A stretch of 64,000 nt of DNA from Nitrospirillum iridis (GTDB taxonomy: Bacteria > Pseudomonadota > Alphaproteobacteria > Azospirillales > Azospirillaceae). The notes under the pieces are model-generated. The model had not been told where the DNA came from and did not search any database. It saw only the letters and a program-made list of their open reading frames with translations. Of this stretch, positions 36,122 through 42,984 are shown piece after piece; position 1 is the stretch's first letter, and each line of letters starts with the position of its first letter. The translations under genes were made by a program, and so were the position numbers. The stretch spans positions 239,653 through 303,652 of the forward strand of contig NZ_JACIIZ010000008.1 of the NCBI RefSeq assembly GCF_014205765.1. The letters are read 5' to 3'.

Positions 36122-36609
36122 AAACGCCTGTCCCGATGCCGGGCCAGCGCCGTGCTCAGCGCATGGGCCACCTGGACCCGTTCCTCCATGGGCAGGAAGG
36201 CGCCCACCACCAGGCGCTTGCCATGACTGGACAGCACGACCTGGCTGTCGTGCCGGGCGGGAACGTCCATGTGGACCCGCAGCCAATAGGGCATGAAGGA
36301 CCAGGTGCGCGGGGGATGGCGGGGTTCCACCCGCTCCACCGTCAGGGCCTGGTCGGTCAGTTCCACCCGTTCATAGAGGCGGGCCGAGCGATAGCTGGCG
36401 CGGAAGAACAGATAGACCACCAGCACGTCCACACCGCAAAAGCCGATGACGGGCCAGGCGCCGCGCAGGAAGAAGACCAGCCCCACGACACTGCTGACCA
36501 CCGCCATCACGCCCATCAGGATGCGGAAACCCCGCCGCGACAGGCTGCGGTGGGGCCGCAGGATGACGCTGAGCAGGGTCTGATCCAGTTTGGTCTGATC
36601 ATCGATCAT
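36118..36609 (-). CDS. DUF2244 membrane protein
   Basis: A 163-aa protein with two adjacent membrane segments (LMGVMAVVSSVVGLVFFL and PVIGFCGVDVLVVYLFF). A C-terminal soluble part contains ERVELTDQALTVER, WLRVHMDVP and LVVGAFLPMEERVQVA, typical of DUF2244. The ATG at 36609 is chosen because the longer frame to 36633 would run into the terminator stem at 36622. Its end overlaps the patatin stop codon on the other strand by four bases. In other genomes the family often accompanies cytochrome oxidase or nth genes. Confidence 0.85.
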   Translation of the reverse strand: MIDDQTKLDQTLLSVILRPHRSLSRRGFRILMGVMAVVSSVVGLVFFLRGAWPVIGFCGVDVLVVYLFFRASYRSARLYERVELTDQALTVERVEPRHPPRTWSFMPYWLRVHMDVPARHDSQVVLSSHGKRLVVGAFLPMEERVQVAHALSTALARHRDRRF

Positions 36610-36614
36610 GGACA

Positions 36615-36654
36615 AAACAGTAGGGCGGCCCATCCCTGGGGTAAAGGCCGCCCT
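36615..36654 (-). terminator. Rho-independent terminator of the SDR gene
   Basis: AGGGCGGCC (36622-36630) pairs with GGCCGCCCT (36646-36654). On the minus strand the stem is followed by ACTGTTTTGTCC. It lies about 37 nt past the SDR stop codon and directly upstream of the DUF2244 start. Confidence 0.7.
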
Positions 36655-36690
36655 CTGTAGGGACTGGGGCTGGCGCCATGCCCTGCGGGC

Positions 36691-37455
36691 TTAGGTGCGC
36701 GTGATGGAAATGCCCCCATCCACCAACTGGGCCGTACCGGTGACGAAGGAGCTGTCGTCGGAAGCCAGGTAGAGGACGGAGCGGGCCAATTCATCCGGCT
36801 GGCCGGCACGGCGCAGGGCGTGGGCGTTGTTCACCCAGTCGCGCTTCTCCGCCGTGTCGTTGGCGGCACGGTACATATCGGTCTCGACGGCACCAGGCAG
36901 GATGGCGTTGACCCGCACCCCCGCCGGGCCGAACTCCGCCGCCAGCGCCTGGGTCAGGCCGATCAGCCCGGACTTGCTGGCGGCATAGGCGGCCATGCCG
37001 GGGAAGGCGAAGGTATGGCCGACGAAGGTGGAGGTGAAGATGACCGAGCCGCCGCCATTCTTCAGCATCTGCGCGATCTGGTGCTTGGCGCCCAGGAAGG
37101 AACCGGTGAGGTTGATGGCCAGGGTGTCGGCCCACCCGGCCTCGGACACGCCCGTGGTGGGGCCCGCCTCGCCCAGCGTGCCGGCGTTGTTGAAGGCGAC
37201 ATCCAGCCGGCCGAAGCGTTCCACCGCCAAAGCCACCAGGGCCTGGTTGTAGTCCTCATGCCGGACGTCGCCGGCCAACGCCACCGCCTGGCCGCCGGCG
37301 GCGGTGATCTCGGCCACCAGGCTGTCCAGTTCCGCCTGGCGCCGCGCGCCCACCACCACCTTGGCGCCCTCCGCCGCGAACAGCGTGGCGGTGGCGCGGC
37401 CGATACCCGCGCTGGCGCCGGTGATGAGGGCGACCTTGTCCTGCAAACGAGCCAT
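36691..37455 (-). CDS. Short-chain dehydrogenase/reductase
   Basis: Classical SDR oxidoreductase of 254 aa. TGASAGIG (residues 12-19) binds the dinucleotide, NNAG and the YxxxK pair (AYAASKSG) are present, and ARRQAEL after beta-2 suggests NADPH preference. The ATG at 37455 has AGGAG at good spacing. Divergent from a LysR regulator with an operator-like inverted repeat between them, it is probably that regulator's target. The substrate is unknown. Confidence 0.92.
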   Translation of the reverse strand: MARLQDKVALITGASAGIGRATATLFAAEGAKVVVGARRQAELDSLVAEITAAGGQAVALAGDVRHEDYNQALVALAVERFGRLDVAFNNAGTLGEAGPTTGVSEAGWADTLAINLTGSFLGAKHQIAQMLKNGGGSVIFTSTFVGHTFAFPGMAAYAASKSGLIGLTQALAAEFGPAGVRVNAILPGAVETDMYRAANDTAEKRDWVNNAHALRRAGQPDELARSVLYLASDDSSFVTGTAQLVDGGISITRT

Positions 37456-37559
37456 GTGGATCTCCTGTCCTTGCCTGGGTCCGGCGCCCGATGCGCCGGT
37501 CACAAGCAGGACGTTACCTTTCACGCGCCCTTGCATCGATGGGGTGGAAATGGCTTATT

Positions 37560-37578
37560 CATTCATCTTTCCTGAATG
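37560..37578. promoter_or_regulatory. LysR-type operator between the SDR and LysR genes
   Basis: CATTCA and TGAATG form a perfect 6-bp inverted repeat around a 7-nt spacer, which contains the T-N11-A pattern. The right arm covers an in-frame ATG at 37576, which argues for the LysR protein starting at the next ATG (37594). Confidence 0.55.
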
Positions 37579-37593
37579 TTGAAAGACCAACCC

Positions 37594-38505
37594 ATGGACA
37601 GGCTGCGCGCGTTCGAGGTGTTCGCCACCGTGGTGGCGAAGGGCGGCTTCGCCAAGGCGGCGGACGCGCTCAACACCTCCCCCGCCAACGTCACCCGGTA
37701 TGTCAGCGAGCTGGAATCCCACCTTGGCAGCCGCCTGCTGAACCGCACCTCACGCCGCCTGTCGCTGACCGAGGCGGGGGAAGCGCTGTACGAACGGGCG
37801 CAGACGATCCTGGAGGAGGTGGCGGAGGCCGAGGCCGTGGCGTCGGCCACCGCCCTGAAACCCAGGGGACGGCTGCGGGTGAACGCGCCCTTGAGTTTCG
37901 GCATCCTGCATCTGGCCCCCCTGTGGCCGCGCTTCATGGCCCAATACCCGGACGTGATGCTGGACGTCGCCCTGACGGACCGGGTGGTGGATTTGGTGGA
38001 GGAGGGCTTCGACCTGGGCATCCGCATTTCCCGGGGCGGGTCGCCCACCTATGCCGCGCGCAAGCTGGCGACCTCGCGCAACGTGCTGTGCGCCGCCCCC
38101 GGCTACCTGGCCCGCCGGGGCGTGCCCCAGACGCCCGACGATCTGGCCGACCATGCGCGCGTCGCCTACAGCTACACCGGCGTGCCGGAGGACTGGGTGC
38201 TCCTGGATCCCGAAGGCAAGCCCATCACCGTGCGCATCCCCGTCCGCCTGGTGACCAACAACGGCGACACCGCCCGCGCGGCGGCCCTGGCGGGGGAGGG
38301 CATCATCTGGCAGCCCACCTTCCTGATCGGCCAGGACCTGCGCGCCGGCCGCCTGGTGCCGGTGCTGCCGGAATACCGCATCCCCGACATCGACATCCTG
38401 GCCGTCTATCCCAGCCGCCGCCACGTCAGCGCCAAGGTGCGCGCCCTGATCGACTTCCTGGCCGCCGCCTTCCATGGTCAACCGGCCTGGGAAGGCCCCG
38501 CTTGA
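37594..38505 (+). CDS. LysR-family transcriptional regulator
   Basis: A 303-aa regulator with an N-terminal winged helix (MDRLRAFEVFATVVAKGGFAKAADALNTSP, quoted as MDRLRAFEVFATVVAKGG; then VTRYVSELESHLGSRLLNRTSRRLSLTEAG in part). The periplasmic-binding-like effector domain starts near residue 90 (RLRVNAPLSFG). It resembles the DhcR/AaeR-like group that often controls a divergent oxidoreductase. The ATG at 37594 is used; an ATG at 37576 lies inside the operator. Confidence 0.92.
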   Translation: MDRLRAFEVFATVVAKGGFAKAADALNTSPANVTRYVSELESHLGSRLLNRTSRRLSLTEAGEALYERAQTILEEVAEAEAVASATALKPRGRLRVNAPLSFGILHLAPLWPRFMAQYPDVMLDVALTDRVVDLVEEGFDLGIRISRGGSPTYAARKLATSRNVLCAAPGYLARRGVPQTPDDLADHARVAYSYTGVPEDWVLLDPEGKPITVRIPVRLVTNNGDTARAAALAGEGIIWQPTFLIGQDLRAGRLVPVLPEYRIPDIDILAVYPSRRHVSAKVRALIDFLAAAFHGQPAWEGPA

Positions 38506-38669
38506 TCAAACGACGCCACCACCCGTAGATTTGCCGGCCCACCGCAACCGGGCACCCATAAACCTAGGCCCCGACCGGGGCCGCCGGAGCGTTTCGGGGA
38601 GCGTCAGCGGACTGAAACGTGAGGACAAGCCAAGGGGCGGATGCCCCGCCGGCGTTTGAGGCCGCAACC

Positions 38670-39311
38670 ATGAAACGCGCGACCATCGAGGAATTCTTCC
38701 GCCGGCTGGCGGAGCGGGATCCGGAGCCCAAGACGGAACTGGAGTACGTCAACCCCTACACCCTGCTGGTGGCGGTGGTGCTGTCGGCGCAGGCGACGGA
38801 CGTGGGGGTGAACAAGGCGACCAAGGCCCTGTTCAAGATCGCCGACAACCCGGCCGCCATGGTGGCCTTGGGCGAGGCCACGGTGCGCGACCATGTGAAG
38901 ACCATCGGCCTCTATAAAACCAAGGCAGCCAACGTCATCCGCCTGTCGGAAATCCTGCTGCAGAAGCATGGTGGCCAGGTGCCGCGCAAACGCGAAGACC
39001 TTGAAGAGCTGCCGGGGGTGGGGCGCAAGACCGCCAATGTGGTGCTGAACGTGGCGTTCGGGGAACCGACCATCGCCGTGGACACCCATATCTTCCGCGT
39101 GTCCAACCGCACCGGCCTGGCGCCGGGCAAAACGGTGGAGGCGGTGGAGGAGAAGCTGCTGAAGGTGGTGCCCAAGGCCTATCGCCTGCACGCCCATCAT
39201 TGGCTGATCCTGCACGGCCGCTACGTCTGCAAGGCGCGCAAACCCGACTGCGCCGTCTGTGGCGTCATCGATTTGTGCGCCTACGAGGCCAAGACGGTGC
39301 TGACGGCCTGA
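38670..39311 (+). CDS. nth: Endonuclease III
   Basis: Base-excision-repair glycosylase/AP lyase for oxidised pyrimidines, 213 aa. The helix-hairpin-helix LPGVGRKTANVV holds the catalytic Lys120, and Asp138 lies in VDTHIFRV. The 4Fe-4S ligands Cys187, 194, 197 and 203 are all present. These positions match the Escherichia coli numbering exactly when the ATG at 38670 is used. Confidence 0.97.
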   Translation: MKRATIEEFFRRLAERDPEPKTELEYVNPYTLLVAVVLSAQATDVGVNKATKALFKIADNPAAMVALGEATVRDHVKTIGLYKTKAANVIRLSEILLQKHGGQVPRKREDLEELPGVGRKTANVVLNVAFGEPTIAVDTHIFRVSNRTGLAPGKTVEAVEEKLLKVVPKAYRLHAHHWLILHGRYVCKARKPDCAVCGVIDLCAYEAKTVLTA

Positions 39312-39337
39312 GGGACCCGGATCGTTTCCCTAACGAA

Positions 39338-39367
39338 ACGGGCCAGCCATTTTAGGGGCCGGCCCGT
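39338..39367. terminator. Hairpin between convergent nth and bactofilin genes
   Basis: ACGGGCC (39338-39344) and GGCCCGT (39361-39367) form a 7-bp stem over a 16-nt loop that includes ATTTTA. There is no T-tract after it, so its strength is uncertain. Confidence 0.4.
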
Positions 39368-39392
39368 TGAAACCGATATTCTGGACCTAAGG

Positions 39393-40187
39393 TTACTCTT
39401 GCGTGCCGGCGGCCACGACGCCGTCGACTTCCTTGAGCGGACGGGCGCGGGAGTCGCCGCCCAGGGTCTCGATGGTGCCGACCAGCAAACCACCCTGTTC
39501 GACCTCCAGCACCCCATAGCGGATGTTGCCCTGGATGCGACCGGTGGCGCGGACGCGCAGCGTGCCGCGAACAGAGATATCGCCTTCGAAACGACCGCCG
39601 ATGTCGGCCTCATCGATCTCGACCGAGCCCTTGAACAGGCCGCTGTCCGTCACCTCGATGGCGCGGCCCTCGCGCAGCTTGGCCTCGACCGTGCCTTCCA
39701 CCACCAGGATGTCGCAAGCGGCGATTTCACCGGACAGGGAAATCTCACGGCCGACGATCAGTTTGCGCATGTCGTTGGTAGGCAAGGGGGCATTTCCTTC
39801 AGTACCGGTGGGAGCGACGCGCCGCGGGGGCGTGCCGGGAATTTCCACGACGCGGCGCGGAATGTCACTACGAAAACCGCCGCCGGGGGAGGGAGCCCCC
39901 GGGATCGCGGGCGTGGCCGGCATCGGGCCGGCGCTGCCGCTGACCAGGCCGCCGCCGGGCGTCAGGCCCAGCGAAGGCTGACCCGGCGTCGGCGAGGTCC
40001 CTGGCGTCGGCGTCTTGAACTGCATGTCGATCCCCTTGTCTGATGGCCCTTTGCTGGCCACGGTCACGTCTGAGGGTTCCGCTGCCGGGGGCGTGGGCTC
40101 AGCCACCGGAACGGGCGTGCGAAGGTCGGCCGGCTTGGCCGGGTCGCCGCCAACGGGGCCCAGGTTCGGTCGGTTGCGTCGGAACAT
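39393..40187 (-). CDS. Bactofilin-family cytoskeletal protein
   Basis: A 264-aa protein with a long disordered Pro/Gly/Thr-rich N-terminus (about residues 1-140) and a C-terminal bactofilin beta-helix of about 100 residues (LIVGREISLSGEIAACDILVVEGTVEA, quoted as LIVGREISLSGEI; GRIQGNIRYGVLEVE). Bactofilins polymerise without nucleotides and organise cell-wall synthesis or stalks. The ATG at 40187 (MFRRNRPN) is preferred to the TTG at 40202. The N-terminal disordered part is longer than usual for the family. Confidence 0.9.
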   Translation of the reverse strand: MFRRNRPNLGPVGGDPAKPADLRTPVPVAEPTPPAAEPSDVTVASKGPSDKGIDMQFKTPTPGTSPTPGQPSLGLTPGGGLVSGSAGPMPATPAIPGAPSPGGGFRSDIPRRVVEIPGTPPRRVAPTGTEGNAPLPTNDMRKLIVGREISLSGEIAACDILVVEGTVEAKLREGRAIEVTDSGLFKGSVEIDEADIGGRFEGDISVRGTLRVRATGRIQGNIRYGVLEVEQGGLLVGTIETLGGDSRARPLKEVDGVVAAGTQE

Positions 40188-40269
40188 CGGCGTTGTCCCC
40201 AAAATCTTTGTGTCGCGCGGCCCGCCTTGTCCCGTTCAGGGGTAAGGCCGGTCGTGAAGGGTCGTGTTT

Positions 40270-40974
40270 TTATGGGTTCGCTCGGGCTGCACCCGGCGGA
40301 GGCATTCCGGCCCCATCCGCCGGCACAAAACCGCCGAACAGGTGGAGCATGAAGGCCGTCGCCAGAACCGGCGCGAACAGATTCACAACAGGCAGCAAGG
40401 AAATAAAGGCAATAATGAGGCCCGCGAAAAAAATTCGCCCCCTATATCGCAGACGGAGTAGGCGGGCCTGATCCGGGGGCAGCCGCCGCATCGCCACCTG
40501 GTCGAAATACTGCCGCCCCAGGAGAAACCCGTTGGCCAGGGGATACGCCACGGCACCCACCGGCGGCAAAAGCCACAACGGCAGCACGGCCACGTTGACG
40601 AGGACCAGCAGCACAAGGAATCGCAGGGCGATCGCCGTCTCCTCCACCACGCCCGCGTCGCGCGGCGGCGGCAGGCTGGGGTACCACCGTCGTTCAACGG
40701 TGCGGGCCACCGGCTCCAGCAGCAGTCCGGCCACGGCCGCCACGACGACCAGGAAGAAGTACCAGGCCAGCGCCACGACGCCGAGCCCGCCCGCCACCGT
40801 GATCAGGGGGTCGATCCAGGCATTGCCGGTGGGATGCAGACGGTCCAACCCCCAGGACACCGCGATACCCAGCGCCACGAACGAGATCAGGGTCAACAGG
40901 AAGGAACGCGCCATCACCCGCAGAAGCGCGGGGTCGAAAGCCTGGGCCAGGGTGCGGAACAGGGCGCGGATCAT
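40270..40974 (-). CDS. EI24/CysZ-like membrane protein
   Basis: A 234-aa inner-membrane protein with four to five hydrophobic segments. GLLLEPVARTVERRWYP, YPLANGFLLGRQYFDQVAMRR (part: ANGFLLGRQYFDQVAMRR) and FFAGLIIAFISLLPVVNLFAPVLATAF (part: ISLLPVVNLFAPVLATA) are typical of the EI24 domain shared with the CysZ sulfate permease. A transport role is possible but unproven in this subgroup. The start is the ATG at 40974, divergent from the adenosine kinase gene. Confidence 0.85.
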   Translation of the reverse strand: MIRALFRTLAQAFDPALLRVMARSFLLTLISFVALGIAVSWGLDRLHPTGNAWIDPLITVAGGLGVVALAWYFFLVVVAAVAGLLLEPVARTVERRWYPSLPPPRDAGVVEETAIALRFLVLLVLVNVAVLPLWLLPPVGAVAYPLANGFLLGRQYFDQVAMRRLPPDQARLLRLRYRGRIFFAGLIIAFISLLPVVNLFAPVLATAFMLHLFGGFVPADGAGMPPPGAARANP

Positions 40975-41064
40975 CAATATCCTAGGTAATACGCCCCCGC
41001 GCTTGCCGCAAGCGCCCCCATCTCTATACTGCGCCCAGTTTTTTTGCCGATCCGGAGGATTTAA

Positions 41065-42045
41065 GTGGCGGCTGAATTGGATGTGGTGGGGATCGGCAAC
41101 GCGATCGTCGACGTGATTACCCAGACGAACGACGCCTTCCTGGCGGATAACCGCCTGGACAAGAACAGCATGCGGTTGATCGACACCACCGAGGCCGAGG
41201 CGCTGTACGCCAAGATGGGCCAGGGCATGGAAATGTCCGGTGGATCGGCCGGCAACACCATGGCCGGCATCGCCATGCTGGGCGGCAAGGGCGCCTTCAT
41301 CGGCAAGGTCGCCAATGACCAGCTGGGCCATGTCTACCGCCACGACATCGAGGCCGTGGGCTCGCGCTTCGTCACCACCGACCTGGCCGATGGCACGCCC
41401 ACCGGCCGCTGCCTGATCCTGGTGACGCCGGACGCCGCACGCACCATGAACACCTATCTGGGCGCCGCCGTCCGCCTGACGCCGGCCGACATCGACGAGG
41501 CGCTGATCGCCTCCGCCCAGGTCACCTACATGGAAGGGTACCTGTGGGACCCGCCCGCCGCCAAGGAGGCCTTCCTGAAGGCGGCCAGCGTGGCCCACGG
41601 CGCCGGGCGTCAGGTGTCGCTGTCCCTGTCGGACGCCTTCTGCGTGAACCGCCACCTGGATAGCTTCCGCGACCTGGTGGCCGGCCATGTCGACGTGCTG
41701 TTCGCCAACGAGGCGGAGATCACCGCCCTGTACGGCACCGATTTCGACCAGGCGGTCGAGGCCGTGCGCGGCCAGGTGGCCGTGGCGGCGCTGACCCGCA
41801 GCGAGAAGGGCGCCGTCATCGTCACCCCCGATCAGGTGGTGACCGTTCCGGCCGCCCCGGTGGCCAAGGTGGTGGACACCACCGGCGCCGGCGACCTGTT
41901 CGCCTCAGGCTTCCTGCACGGCTACACCCGCGGCCGCGACATGGCGGCCTGCGGCCGGATGGGCGCCCTGTGCGCGGCGGAAATCATCAGCCATTACGGC
42001 GCGCGGTCACAGGCGGACCTGCGCCAGCTGGTCGCCGGCGTCTGA
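41065..42045 (+). CDS. PfkB-family adenosine kinase
   Basis: A 326-aa ribokinase-fold kinase. DTTGAGDLFASGFLHGYTRG holds the GAGD anion hole with the catalytic Asp277. GGSAGNTMAGIAMLGGKGAFIGKV (part: GGSAGNTMAGIA) is the N-terminal signature. It matches alphaproteobacterial adenosine kinases, which recycle adenosine to AMP; other PfkB sugar kinases are a less likely alternative. The start is GTG at 41065 with a near-perfect GGAGGA ribosome binding site. Confidence 0.88.
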   Translation: MAAELDVVGIGNAIVDVITQTNDAFLADNRLDKNSMRLIDTTEAEALYAKMGQGMEMSGGSAGNTMAGIAMLGGKGAFIGKVANDQLGHVYRHDIEAVGSRFVTTDLADGTPTGRCLILVTPDAARTMNTYLGAAVRLTPADIDEALIASAQVTYMEGYLWDPPAAKEAFLKAASVAHGAGRQVSLSLSDAFCVNRHLDSFRDLVAGHVDVLFANEAEITALYGTDFDQAVEAVRGQVAVAALTRSEKGAVIVTPDQVVTVPAAPVAKVVDTTGAGDLFASGFLHGYTRGRDMAACGRMGALCAAEIISHYGARSQADLRQLVAGV

Positions 42046-42226
42046 GCAACGCCCGGTTGCCGGGGTGGGACGGTTCCGGGTGGGCATTCCCGCATGGGTC
42101 CCCACCGGGAGCCACCCTTCTTTGTCCGCTTTTTTTCGCAGGTGCACTCGCATAGACTGCGCCGCGCCGGGCGCGTCCAGCGCCCGCCCCCTTTCAACCG
42201 TCTGTCGTGACGCAAAGGCAACTTCC

Positions 42227-42763
42227 ATGGACATGAGCAAGATCCCGGTCGGCAAGAACGCCCCGTGGGACATCAACGTCGTCATCGAGATCCCGCAGGG
42301 CGGTCAGCCGGTGAAGTACGAGGTGGACAAGGACTCGGGCGCCATCTACGTCGACCGTTTCCTGCACACCGCCATGTACTACCCGGCCAACTACGGCTTC
42401 GTGCCCCACACCCTGTCGGGTGACGGCGACCCGGCCGACGTGCTGGTGGTCAGCAACACCCCGGTCGTGCCGGGCGTGGTGCTGCGGTCCCGCCCCATCG
42501 GCGTGCTGCTGATGGAGGACGAGGCCGGCATGGATGAGAAGATCCTGGCCGTGCCGGTGGACAAGCTGCACAGCTTCTACACCAACGTCAGCAGCTACAA
42601 GGACCTGCCGGAGATCCTGGTGGAGCAGATCGCCCACTTCTTCGAGCACTACAAGGATCTGGAAAAGGGCAAGTGGGTGCGCATCGTCCGCTGGGGCGAC
42701 GCCGACGAGGCCGCCAAGATGATCAGCCAGGCCATGGAGCGTTACAACGCCCAGAAGGACTGA
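42227..42763 (+). CDS. ppa: Inorganic pyrophosphatase
   Basis: Family I soluble pyrophosphatase of 178 aa. DGDPADVLV is the metal-binding signature, with KYEVDKDSGAIYVDRFL and YPANYGFVPHTLSGDGDP before it (parts shown: YPANYGFVPHTL). The ATG at 42227 or the next one at 42233 may be used. It is preceded by a 180-nt gap after the adenosine kinase and followed by a strong terminator, so it is a single transcription unit. Confidence 0.96.
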   Translation: MDMSKIPVGKNAPWDINVVIEIPQGGQPVKYEVDKDSGAIYVDRFLHTAMYYPANYGFVPHTLSGDGDPADVLVVSNTPVVPGVVLRSRPIGVLLMEDEAGMDEKILAVPVDKLHSFYTNVSSYKDLPEILVEQIAHFFEHYKDLEKGKWVRIVRWGDADEAAKMISQAMERYNAQKD

Positions 42764-42774
42764 TCCCAGTCCTT

Positions 42775-42804
42775 CATCTGTGGATCGGACATCTGTGGAT
42801 CGGG
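42775..42804. repeat. Tandem duplication, 2 x 15 bp, after ppa
   Basis: CATCTGTGGATCGGA (42775-42789) is followed by CATCTGTGGATCGGG (42790-42804), starting 12 nt after the ppa stop codon and running up to the terminator stem. Confidence 0.8.
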
Positions 42805-42840
42805 AAGGGGCGGCGCCATCGGGTGCCGCCCTTTTCATTT
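42805..42840 (+). terminator. Rho-independent terminator of ppa
   Basis: GGGCGGC (42808-42814) pairs with GCCGCCC (42825-42831), followed by TTTTCATTT on the + strand, about 45 nt after the ppa stop codon. Confidence 0.85.
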
Positions 42841-42984
42841 GCCCGCAAGGAATGCCGCGCCGGCCTTGGTGCGGGGGCCCGATACGGCTACCTTCAAGGA
42901 AAGCTTGAGACATGTCATGGCGGTGCCGCATGGCGCTGCTATTGTCGCCGGGCCACGATGGCAGAGAACAGAGGGGAAGGCCGC

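Noticed and set aside
37576..37593. Upstream ATG for the LysR regulator
   Set aside because: It lies within the right arm of the operator-like inverted repeat and adds residues not usual for the family; the next ATG gives the standard N-terminus.
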